NCBI GenBank assembly: GCA_937923355.1
Contig: CALAIO010000192.1
Span: forward strand, 1-15,485
Length of the DNA stretch: 15,485 nt
Direction of reading: 5' to 3'
From: an uncultured Rhizobiaceae group bacterium
Lineage (GTDB): Bacteria; Pseudomonadota; Alphaproteobacteria; Rhizobiales; Rhizobiaceae
Shown here: positions 7,161-14,644 of the stretch, piece by piece
Numbering within the stretch: position 1 is the stretch's first letter
How the letters are laid out: every line of letters starts with the position of its first letter
Notes under the pieces: model-generated
Told to the model about the DNA's origin: nothing
The model's input: the letters and a program-made list of their open reading frames with translations, nothing else
Database searches by the model: none
Position numbers and translations under genes: made by a program

Positions 7161-8648
7161 ATGAGCAACCGTTTTTCAGGTCTTCAGACGTTCGATGACG
7201 ATTTCGACTTCAACGAACCAATGCCAGCACCTGCGCAAAGAGCACCACAAGCTCCCCTCCCCGAGGTGGAAGCATCTGATGCACCAATGGCACCCGACGA
7301 AATTCCTCAGGAAGTCAAAAACAAGAAACCTGTCTCGGTGCATGAAATCGGCGCTGGTGAAATAACACCAGCCAAGCAAAAAATTCTTGATGCAAAGATT
7401 AAACTTCACAGACAAATGCTCGAAGAATTTAATCTGGTGGCGCTTGAAGAATTACCACGTGATGAGCTGGTCAATGAGATTAGAAAATTTGTAACGGACT
7501 ACGTTGCAAAAGAGCGTTTACCGCTAAACAATCAGGAGCTAGAAGAATTTGTTGGTACTGTTGTTGATGAAATGACAGGCCTTGGCCCTCTGGAACCTTT
7601 GATGCGCAATGATGACATCAGTGATATTCTGATCAATGGCCCAAACAATTGTTTTGCTGAAATCAGCGGCGTTCTTCAGCCAATTACCATTCCATTCAAA
7701 GATGAAGCACATTTGGTGCGTATCATTGGCAAAATTGTTGCAGGTGTTGGTCGTCGTATTGATGAATCAAATCCAATGTGTGACGCGCGTATGCCCGATG
7801 GCTCACGCTTTAATGCTGCCATTCGTCCAATCACAATTGATGGCCCTCTAGTTTCCATTCGTAAGTTTAAAGAAGATAAGCTTACCCTTGATAAGCTGGT
7901 TGGATTTAATGCACTGGCCCCTCAAATGGCTGAGGTTATGCAACATGCGGTTGCAGCACGTATGACCACGATTATTTCAGGCGGCACTGGTACGGGTAAA
8001 ACCACAATGTTGAACGCATTGTCGGCATTTATCAATCCAAAAGAACGTGTACTTACAATTGAAGATGCCGCTGAATTGACCCTTCAAATCCCTCACGTTG
8101 GCAGGATGGAAACAAGACCGCCAAACAATGAGGGTATTGGCGAAATCAAACAGCGTGATCTTGTAAAAAACGCACTTCGCATGCGACCTGACCGCGTTAT
8201 CCTTGGCGAGGTGCGTGGTGAAGAGTGTTTCGACATGCTTCAGGCGATGAATACAGGTCACGAAGGTTCAATGGCTACCATTCACTCTAACACTTGTCGT
8301 GATGCGATTTCTCGTATGGAGCAAATGTTGGGCATGACAGGCATGCCTATGACAGTTGCTTCAATCAGAAGCCAAATTGCAGGTGCTGTGCACTTAATTG
8401 TCCAGCTGACGCGATTGTCAGATGGTCAACGTAAAGTGACAAGCATTTCAGAAATTACCGGCATGGAAGGTGACATCATACAGATGCAAGAAATCTTCCG
8501 CTATAAACGCACTGGCATGACGGCTGACCATAAAATCCTTGGTCACTTCGAAGCAACAGGCGTACGCCCGCGTTTCCTTGAAGAGCTTGAAGCTATGGGC
8601 ATTGAACTTGATGGCGAAATCTTTGAACCAGGTATCGAATTATCATGA
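7161..8648 (+). CDS. cpaF: CpaF/TadA, Tad pilus motor ATPase
   Basis: A 495-residue secretion ATPase of the VirB11/PilT superfamily that powers assembly (and, in some species, retraction) of Flp pili as a cytoplasmic hexamer. The first 75 residues are Pro/Ala-rich and probably disordered. The N-terminal domain (about 80-240) contains [21 protein letters not shown]. The ATPase core has Walker A GGTGTGKT (274-281), an Asp-box region LTIEDAAEL (298-306), Walker [11 protein letters not shown] (346-355) and the His box [12 protein letters not shown] (366-377). All catalytic elements look intact. AGGA eight bases before the ATG supports the start. The TGA stop overlaps the tadB ATG (ATGA), which suggests coupled translation of motor and platform. 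Confidence 0.97.
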   Translation: MSNRFSGLQTFDDDFDFNEPMPAPAQRAPQAPLPEVEASDAPMAPDEIPQEVKNKKPVSVHEIGAGEITPAKQKILDAKIKLHRQMLEEFNLVALEELPRDELVNEIRKFVTDYVAKERLPLNNQELEEFVGTVVDEMTGLGPLEPLMRNDDISDILINGPNNCFAEISGVLQPITIPFKDEAHLVRIIGKIVAGVGRRIDESNPMCDARMPDGSRFNAAIRPITIDGPLVSIRKFKEDKLTLDKLVGFNALAPQMAEVMQHAVAARMTTIISGGTGTGKTTMLNALSAFINPKERVLTIEDAAELTLQIPHVGRMETRPPNNEGIGEIKQRDLVKNALRMRPDRVILGEVRGEECFDMLQAMNTGHEGSMATIHSNTCRDAISRMEQMLGMTGMPMTVASIRSQIAGAVHLIVQLTRLSDGQRKVTSISEITGMEGDIIQMQEIFRYKRTGMTADHKILGHFEATGVRPRFLEELEAMGIELDGEIFEPGIELS

Positions 8649-9637
8649 GCTTTAGCGCACTTTTCGAAAATGGGTTTACGCCAGTACATGCAATGATGCT
8701 TGCTGCAGTTTTATTGGCAGTGATCGTTGTTGAACTCGGCTACATGGTGGCTTCACCTGGCGAGAACAGCAAAAAACGCATTAACAGGCGTATGGCTATC
8801 GGCGATGGCAAAGAGAAAATGAGTCAGAAAAACATTCTCTTACAATTGCGTAAAGAGCGTGGACTGGATGCAAATGGCATGCTTGTTATGCCGATGAAGC
8901 GATTAAATACACTCATTCTGAGATCAGGTTTAACACTGGGTTTAAAAAAACTCGGAATCTATTACGCGATATATTTGATAGCAATGACTGCTGGTATTTT
9001 CATCTATTGGCAATCGCCTTCAGTAAGTGCAATTACATTTCCAATTTATACATTTGCCCTGCCTTACTTTTGGCTAAAACGAAAAGCCACTAAAAAGACT
9101 TTGGCGTTTGGCGCGCAACTGGCTGACGCGATTGACCTTATTACAAGAAGTTTGAAAGCTGGCCATCCAGTTCCAGTTGCTATCTCAATGGTGGCGCGTG
9201 AAATGCCAGACCCAATTGGAACTGAATTCGGCCTTGTTGTAGATGAAGTTACCTATGGTTCAGACCTGGTTACGGCACTTAACAATCTTTATGAACGTGT
9301 AGACTTGCCTGATCTTCCCTTGTTGATTTCTTCGATTTCAATTCAATCAACAACAGGTGGTAATTTGAGAGAAATTCTCGAAGGCCTATCATTAGTTGTG
9401 CGTGATCGCTTCAAGATGAAGAGGAAAATCAGGGCCATTTCTGCGGAAGGTAGAATGTCGGCCATGTTCCTATCTGCCCTTCCCGTAATTTTATTCTTCG
9501 TTCTACAATTAATAATACCTGGTTATTACTCAGGCATCTGGGAAGAAACTCTTACCTGGTATTTAATGGGCGGCCTCGCATTCTGGATGACTCTTGGCAA
9601 CCTTTTAATTTTCAAAATGATCTCGTTCAAGTTTTAG
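8645..9637 (+). CDS. tadB: TadB, inner-membrane platform protein
   Basis: A 330-residue inner-membrane protein with one GspF-type (T2SSF) domain. TadB and TadC together form the platform that couples the CpaF motor to pilin extrusion. Membrane segments are seen at about 15-36, 106-122, 127-145, 275-292 and 303-323. The cytoplasmic T2SSF region (about 155-270) contains FGAQLADAIDLITRSLKAGH and SIQSTTGGNLREILEGL, both typical of TadB. It starts within the cpaF stop codon and ends directly against tadC. No strong ribosome site is visible upstream, in keeping with coupling to cpaF. Confidence 0.95.
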   Translation: MSFSALFENGFTPVHAMMLAAVLLAVIVVELGYMVASPGENSKKRINRRMAIGDGKEKMSQKNILLQLRKERGLDANGMLVMPMKRLNTLILRSGLTLGLKKLGIYYAIYLIAMTAGIFIYWQSPSVSAITFPIYTFALPYFWLKRKATKKTLAFGAQLADAIDLITRSLKAGHPVPVAISMVAREMPDPIGTEFGLVVDEVTYGSDLVTALNNLYERVDLPDLPLLISSISIQSTTGGNLREILEGLSLVVRDRFKMKRKIRAISAEGRMSAMFLSALPVILFFVLQLIIPGYYSGIWEETLTWYLMGGLAFWMTLGNLLIFKMISFKF

Positions 9638-9646
9638 GTGAAATTT

Positions 9647-10606
9647 ATGGAAAACCTATTTAATGTTATCGACCCTTTACTCCTTGCTTCCGGCATTGGC
9701 GGTATCATTTTATTTACAATCGTTTACTTTGCAGCACAGGCATTTTCTGAAACCAAATCCAGATCAGACGTGAAAAAACGGCTAACAGCAAACGAGTCTG
9801 TTGAAAACAAATTAGAACTGCAAGAAACCAGCACAAAACCTGACAACAAGCAAAAAAAGCTCACAAATAAAGTTGCTAAAAAAGCCAACGATTTTTATTC
9901 AAGTTCTGATCCAAATTCCGTAAAGAAGCTTCGGATGATGCTAATGCAAGCGGGTTATATGAACCCAAGTGCTGTTGGATACTTCATCGCAAGTCGTTTC
10001 ATAGGTTCAGTTCTTGGCGCAGCAATTGGCAGCTTTATGATCCTGGTGCCATACTCAGGTGAAGGCTTTGCTTTCAAAAGCTGCATCCTGCTATTTGCTG
10101 TAGCAATTGGATATTTTGGACCAAATTTTTATATCAGCAACCGTAGTAAAACAATCGAAACCCAAAATCGTCAGGGCTTTCCTGATATCCTCGATTTAAT
10201 GGTCGTATCCGCTGAAGCAGGTCTGACGATGGAAGCCTCCATTGAGCGTATTTCGATGGAGATTAAAACCACTTATCCAAATCTTAGCACACAATTAAAT
10301 ATGGCGAGTCTGGAAATAAGAGCAGGTCGCCCTATCGATCAAGCATTAAGAGCGTTTGGTGAAAGACTTAGACTTGAGGAAGTTAAAGGCTTTGCAACGA
10401 TGGTGCAGCAAGCAAAAGAATTAGGGACAAGCGTCTCTGATGCACTACGCGTTTATTCAGATGAAATGCGTCATAAGCGTATGATGATGGCAGAAGAAAA
10501 AGCCTATGCCCTACCCGCTAAAATGTCTATTCCTGTAACACTGTTCATATTGCCTATTGTAATTGGCATAGCAGTTATTCCAACGATTGTTCGTTTTAAT
10601 ATTTAA
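9647..10606 (+). CDS. tadC: TadC, inner-membrane platform protein
   Basis: A 319-residue GspF-type platform protein, partner of TadB. An N-terminal membrane helix (about 14-31) is followed by a Lys/Glu/Asn-rich cytoplasmic linker (35-85). Membrane segments follow at about 110-135 and 143-164, and the T2SSF region (about 175-290) contains FPDILDLMVVSAEAGLTMEA and FATMVQQAKELGTSVSDALR. A last helix lies at 294-314. A GTG at 9638, directly after the tadB stop, would add three residues. I prefer ATG 9647, because AGGTG (9636-9640) lies six bases before it and overlaps the GTG. It is the last gene before the terminator at 10629-10670, so it closes the cpaB-tadC transcription unit. Confidence 0.95.
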   Translation: MENLFNVIDPLLLASGIGGIILFTIVYFAAQAFSETKSRSDVKKRLTANESVENKLELQETSTKPDNKQKKLTNKVAKKANDFYSSSDPNSVKKLRMMLMQAGYMNPSAVGYFIASRFIGSVLGAAIGSFMILVPYSGEGFAFKSCILLFAVAIGYFGPNFYISNRSKTIETQNRQGFPDILDLMVVSAEAGLTMEASIERISMEIKTTYPNLSTQLNMASLEIRAGRPIDQALRAFGERLRLEEVKGFATMVQQAKELGTSVSDALRVYSDEMRHKRMMMAEEKAYALPAKMSIPVTLFILPIVIGIAVIPTIVRFNI

Positions 10607-10628
10607 ACGCACCAACTTTCTGAATTTT

Positions 10629-10670
10629 AAAAAGCTTCACTTGTAATAAATCACAGGTGAAGCTTTTTTT
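10629..10670 (+). terminator. Rho-independent terminator after tadC
   Basis: The left arm (10629-10644, core AAGCTTCACTTGT) pairs with the right arm (10653-10670, core ACAGGTGAAGCTT) around an eight-base loop, with one T-G wobble and a run of seven T. It ends the cpaB-tadC unit 23 bases after the tadC stop. Confidence 0.9.
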
Positions 10671-10692
10671 GTAAATAAGACACCCAAAGCCT

Positions 10693-10729
10693 GGTTAACA
10701 AAACCTTGCTTAGACTCTAAAATTTAACC
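10693..10729. promoter_or_regulatory. Inverted GGTTAA / TTAACC pair upstream of the tadD-type gene
   Basis: GGTTAA (10693-10698) and TTAACC (10724-10729) are inverted with centres 31 bases apart, about three helical turns. They lie in the 137-base gap between the tadC terminator and the next gene, where that gene's promoter must be. TTAACC resembles a CtrA half-site of alphaproteobacteria, but short AT-rich matches like this are common. Confidence 0.2.
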
Positions 10730-10807
10730 AATCTCCTGAACTTTGTTTAAACGTATTTCAGGTAAAGTGTTCCCAATAATAAAAAGAATACCTAATGGGG
10801 AATAAAC

Positions 10808-11365
10808 ATGAAATCTCAAATCAAAAGCATCTTTGCATGTGTTGTTGTGTCTGGCATTTTGGCAGGGTGCAGCACGAGCGCTATTTCAACACATTCAAAT
10901 GCGCTGGACCACGCTGGTACAGACAGAAATCAAATTCATACAGAAGAACGCGGAAGCCGAAAGTTTCAGCGTCCTAAGTCTGATCATGTTTCCTTAAAAG
11001 GCGATAAGTCAAAAGCATTTTTGGCAGCAGGCCAAGAGCATTTTACCAATCAAAACTTTGGTCTTGCAGAAAAAAACTTCCGCAAGGCAGTTGAAGTAAG
11101 AAGTGATAACGCGTCTGCGTGGTTGGGTCTTGCAGCCTCTCTTGATCAGCTTGGCCGTTTTGAATTTTCAGATCGCGCTTATAAGCAGCTTGTTCAACTC
11201 AAGAGTAATAACGCACGTGTATTAAATAACATGGGCTATTCGCATTTGTTGCGAGGTGATTATCAAAAAGCGCGCAATCTATTAAATCGCGCTCAACAAA
11301 TTGATCCTCAGCTTGAAGAAATTCAAGGCAACATTCATCTGCTGGAAAAAACGATACGCAGCTAA
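10808..11365 (+). CDS. tadD: TadD-type TPR lipoprotein
   Basis: A 185-residue outer-membrane lipoprotein. It has a basic start, a hydrophobic core and the lipobox LAGC with Cys21; Ser at +2 favours outer-membrane sorting. A polar linker (22-68) leads to about three tetratricopeptide repeats (roughly 70-103, 104-137 and 138-171), with the usual small residues in AWLGLAASLDQLGRFEFSD and VLNNMGYSHLLRGDYQKARN. TadD proteins of this kind help secretin assembly and pilus biogenesis, much as PilF/PilW pilotins do in type IV pili. GGGGA lies seven bases before the ATG. It has its own leader after the tadC terminator and precedes the tadG-type gene by 131 bases, so its expression may differ from the cpaB unit. 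Confidence 0.88.
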   Translation: MKSQIKSIFACVVVSGILAGCSTSAISTHSNALDHAGTDRNQIHTEERGSRKFQRPKSDHVSLKGDKSKAFLAAGQEHFTNQNFGLAEKNFRKAVEVRSDNASAWLGLAASLDQLGRFEFSDRAYKQLVQLKSNNARVLNNMGYSHLLRGDYQKARNLLNRAQQIDPQLEEIQGNIHLLEKTIRS

Positions 11366-11421
11366 AGCATGCAAAAGGTAAATCAGCACTTAATTCAACG
11401 CAGACAATCAAAACTTCTTGG

Positions 11422-11450
11422 TTAGCAGTAAATTTAAAAACTTACGCTAA
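11422..11450. repeat. Bulged inverted repeat upstream of tadG
   Basis: TTAGCAGTAA (11422-11431) pairs with TTACGCTAA (11442-11450) over nine base pairs with one bulged A, around a ten-base loop. No T-run follows, so it is not a simple terminator. It lies 46 bases before the tadG start and could be an operator or a leader hairpin. Confidence 0.4.
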
Positions 11451-11496
11451 TATCTAAGAGACAGCTCTACAAAGAACCATAAAGCAGGGTAATCTA

Positions 11497-13626
11497 ATGT
11501 TAAAAAGAATGAGAAATTTTCTAAAAAATACCTCTGGCAGTATTATGCCAACAATGGCTGTACTTACAATTCCATTAGGTATTGCAGCTGGTGCAGCAGT
11601 TGATTACACGCGTTATGTTAATATGCGAAACGAAGTACAAGTTGGCATTGATACCGCTGCACTTGCTACTATTAATGAGCTCCCAAATATCCTAAGCGCT
11701 ATACCTAGTGACTTAGATGCAGATCAATTTGATGAACGCGCTAGGAATGACTTAAGTAAATATGCTGAAGGTTTTTTAGCAGCAAACATTACAAGCAAAC
11801 TTGGTAAGGAATCTTATACATTTAATGTCAACTATTCTTCAGGAGATATTGGTGAGAAAAACTTTCTCGAAATTACAGCTAACTTAGAATACGATACAAT
11901 TTTTGGCGGTGTCAACAGTAAAGATGGTGGTATTTTACTATTCAAAGATACTATTACTGAAACTCTGACGTCTATCGTGAATACAGGCGATAGAACAATT
12001 GAAGTTGCACTTGTTATGGATAACTCTGGCTCTATGCAAGGTCGACCAAGGGGTGGTGGTGATCGAAAAATCGACAGCATGAAAGCGGCTACTAAAGTTC
12101 TGGTTGACAGATTACACATTGCGACAGTGGGCGGACAATTAGATGATCCCCTAAAGTTTTCGCTAATACCTTTTTCGGGTACCGTGAATGTGGGCAGAGA
12201 AGGAAGTCCAAATCTTGCTGGGAACTTCATTGACAGAAGAGGTTTTAACCCAACTCACCATGAAAACTTTGATTGGATGGGGACTTTTCAAACAAATCTA
12301 ACAAAGCAAGTCCTGCATGGCCACTCAATCACAGTTGGCGGAAGATACCAATCAAGATTTGACGTATTCAGAATGCTTAATAACACACCCTGGGGTGGCT
12401 GTGTAGAAATGCGCCCTTGGCCGCACAATATACTCGATACATATGTAGAGGACTCTGGAAGTTATAGTGAGATTAACGGCACCAGATTTACTAAAAATGA
12501 TGATAGTAACGTAGAAATTCCTGGCACAACTAACACTGGGAGTAGCGCTCTATTTGTTCCTTATTTTGCTCCAGATGAACCTGATTCAAGATTTGCTGAA
12601 AGACGTGAACGAGGTAATAGAGATGTAAGAGATCCAATTACCAATGTAGACCACGATCCTGATAATGATAAGTACCGTAATAGTTATTTGTATGATTTTA
12701 GGGATGCTAACAACAATCAGTTATACACGAGACAGAATAGTAATAATTTTGCATTCGGAGTTAATTTTGCAAATAGGCAAGTTGAACGTACAAACTGGAT
12801 GTTTAAGTACCAAAGAGATTTAAGAGTTGAAGAGATTAACACATACAGAGGGCTTGGCTCTAGATTACGTAGAACTGGATTTAGCGACAGTTCTGGACCA
12901 AACTATGGCTGCACAACGCAAGCAATTACGCCTCTTACAACCAATCAGACAACTATAACTAATGCTATTGATTCCATGGAAGCAAGCGGGTTTACAAACA
13001 TTCAACAAGGCTTAACATGGGGTTGGCGCACTTTAAGCGAAGGTTTGCCATTTGACCAAGGTAGACCAAGAGATAATCGTGTGAATCTAAAGTTCATTAT
13101 TCTCTTAACAGATGGTAATAACTTTTATCAGCTAGACAGACGCGATGAGGACAATAATATCGAAGATAAAACTCCGAACGTTTCCGCATATGGTGCATGG
13201 GGTTACACAAGGCCAGACTCACATCCTTTAAGACATGCAGTCAGTAACAGACCAACTCATAACAGAATGGCTGATGGTGTAGAACCGGCAGACTTGATTG
13301 GCACGATCTATGAAGGTCAAACCTTTGATCTAACACCAGATGATCAGACTGAGTTCCGCGCACTTATGAATGTTCACACAGCACAAGCATGTGAAAACGT
13401 TAAGAATGACGGTATTTCAATTTACACAATCGCGTATGACTTAAGTGGTACAGTTGAAAGCAACCCAACTAAACGCCTAATGGACGCCTGTTCAGGCTCT
13501 GGTAGAATTGATAAAAAAGAACTTGTCACAAACGTTCAGTTTTACCACGATGCAGAAAACGCAGACTTATCTGATACTTTTAGACAGATTGCATCTTCAA
13601 TTTCAGCAATTCGCCTTACAAAATAA
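11497..13626 (+). CDS. tadG: TadG-type pilus assembly protein with von Willebrand A domain
   Basis: A 709-residue protein with an N-terminal TadE/TadG-like segment. NTSGSIMPTM is followed by a membrane helix (about 18-36) and the motif AAVDYTRYVNMRNEVQVGIDTAALA, after which the bulk lies in the periplasm. A von Willebrand A fold follows with an intact MIDAS: DNSGS (Asp175, Ser177, Ser179), Thr500 in FTNIQQGL and Asp539 in LLTDG. Between the first and second halves of this fold lie about 240 residues (roughly 233-470) rich in Asn, Asp and Arg, with GCVEMRPWP (301-309) and ALFVPYFAPDEPD (351-363). From memory, similar blocks occur in TadG-like proteins of other alphaproteobacteria. Four cysteines (302, 472, 632, 665) could form two disulfides. 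AGGG seven bases before the ATG supports the start. It probably anchors or binds at the cell envelope or pilus base. Confidence 0.9.
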   Translation: MLKRMRNFLKNTSGSIMPTMAVLTIPLGIAAGAAVDYTRYVNMRNEVQVGIDTAALATINELPNILSAIPSDLDADQFDERARNDLSKYAEGFLAANITSKLGKESYTFNVNYSSGDIGEKNFLEITANLEYDTIFGGVNSKDGGILLFKDTITETLTSIVNTGDRTIEVALVMDNSGSMQGRPRGGGDRKIDSMKAATKVLVDRLHIATVGGQLDDPLKFSLIPFSGTVNVGREGSPNLAGNFIDRRGFNPTHHENFDWMGTFQTNLTKQVLHGHSITVGGRYQSRFDVFRMLNNTPWGGCVEMRPWPHNILDTYVEDSGSYSEINGTRFTKNDDSNVEIPGTTNTGSSALFVPYFAPDEPDSRFAERRERGNRDVRDPITNVDHDPDNDKYRNSYLYDFRDANNNQLYTRQNSNNFAFGVNFANRQVERTNWMFKYQRDLRVEEINTYRGLGSRLRRTGFSDSSGPNYGCTTQAITPLTTNQTTITNAIDSMEASGFTNIQQGLTWGWRTLSEGLPFDQGRPRDNRVNLKFIILLTDGNNFYQLDRRDEDNNIEDKTPNVSAYGAWGYTRPDSHPLRHAVSNRPTHNRMADGVEPADLIGTIYEGQTFDLTPDDQTEFRALMNVHTAQACENVKNDGISIYTIAYDLSGTVESNPTKRLMDACSGSGRIDKKELVTNVQFYHDAENADLSDTFRQIASSISAIRLTK

Positions 13627-13629
13627 CTC

Positions 13630-13661
13630 AAAAAAGCCCGCTTATCTTAGCGGGCTTTTTT
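13630..13661. terminator. Bidirectional terminator between tadG and the EamA gene
   Basis: AAAAAAGCCCGC (13630-13641) and GCGGGCTTTTTT (13650-13661) form a perfect 12-bp stem around an eight-base loop. The A-run on the left arm becomes a T-run on the other strand, so it serves tadG (stop at 13626) and the converging EamA-family gene (stop at 13673). Confidence 0.93.
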
Positions 13662-13672
13662 GTATGCGCTCA

Positions 13673-14560
13673 TCATCCATATTTACTTGAGATGGCAACA
13701 CTGGCAACAACAATTAAACTACCTGATATCTGAATAAAGTTCATCGCTTCGCCAAACAAAACCCAAGTCATACAAAATGCTACAACGGGCACCAGAAAGA
13801 AAAGTGAGGCAACTGAAGAACTATCTCCTTGTTTGATTAAGTACATTAAAAGTGCAACTGCACCGACGGACAAAACCACAACAAGCCAGGCAAGCGATAA
13901 TATTGTGTTCAGCGTCCACACCACATGCTGACTCTCTGTTGTTAAAGATAAAATCAACATCAGCACGCCCGCCCCTAAAAACTGAGCGCTCGTCCCTACC
14001 CATAAGTTAAGACTTGTGACACAACGTTTTTGATAAACAGATCCAATGCTGATACCGAGTGTAGCGATTAAGCCAGCAGAAAAAGTCTCAAGAGTTACGC
14101 CAGGGATTGCCTCATAGATATCAAATTCTGGAAAGAGAACCATAAAGATACCAAAGAGTGCAGTAGCGAAAAAGAAAGCTCTAAACAGACTAAGCCGTTC
14201 TCTCATCACAATCCAAGCTATCAGTGCCGTGAAGAATGGTTGCAGCGCAACAATCAATGCAGAAATACCAGCGGGCATGCCTTTGGAAACCGCATAAAAA
14301 ACACCACCCAAATACAAACCATGCATTAAAACACCAACCCCCATTGAGTGTGCAAACTGATGCCAGTCAATATTCTTGGGCCTCAAATACAAAAGTACCA
14401 AGGCGCTTAAAATAAACAATGCTACCGCAAAACGCAGACCTAAAAACGTAAATGGCTCTGCATCTGTTGTTCCAAAGCGCGCCGCTGGAAACCCTGTTGC
14501 CCAAAGAAATACAAAGATAATGGGAGCCAGCTTGATAATAAGGTTTGTTGATTTTGACAC
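13673..14560 (-). CDS. EamA/DMT-family transporter
   Basis: A 295-residue inner-membrane protein of the drug/metabolite transporter superfamily, with about ten membrane helices in two EamA repeats (about 8-140 and 155-293). Landmarks are FLWATGFPAARFG (18-30), PAGISALIVALQPFFTALIAW in the first repeat followed by the conserved RERLS, and SVASLFFLVPVVAFCMTW then FGEAMNFIQISGSLIVV in the second. Members export or import small metabolites, and the substrate cannot be predicted. The start is GTG 14560, supported by GGAG (plus-strand 14569-14572) eight bases upstream. The nearby ATG at 14564 is in a different frame. It converges on tadG through a shared terminator and diverges from cobT, so a link with cobalamin metabolism is possible but not shown. 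Confidence 0.9.
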   Translation of the reverse strand: MSKSTNLIIKLAPIIFVFLWATGFPAARFGTTDAEPFTFLGLRFAVALFILSALVLLYLRPKNIDWHQFAHSMGVGVLMHGLYLGGVFYAVSKGMPAGISALIVALQPFFTALIAWIVMRERLSLFRAFFFATALFGIFMVLFPEFDIYEAIPGVTLETFSAGLIATLGISIGSVYQKRCVTSLNLWVGTSAQFLGAGVLMLILSLTTESQHVVWTLNTILSLAWLVVVLSVGAVALLMYLIKQGDSSSVASLFFLVPVVAFCMTWVLFGEAMNFIQISGSLIVVASVAISSKYG

Positions 14561-14589
14561 GCATTCGGCTCCACTATTTACAAAACTAT

Positions 14590-14619
14590 AAATGACGTGT
14601 GAGTTTCATCAAATGACGT
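14590..14619. promoter_or_regulatory. Tandem AAATGACGT repeats between the EamA gene and cobT
   Basis: AAATGACGT occurs at 14590-14598 and again at 14611-14619, 21 bases apart, so both copies face the same side of the helix. They lie 30 bases upstream of the EamA-gene GTG and just ahead of the cobT start region. This is the layout of a two-site operator for both genes; the regulator is unknown. Confidence 0.4.
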
Positions 14620-14644
14620 ATGGAAGATGCGCACAGCTTTCGTT

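Noticed and set aside
14561..14644. Cobalamin riboswitch ahead of cobT
   Set aside because: The 84-base gap is too short for a B12 riboswitch, and no B12-box-like segment was seen.
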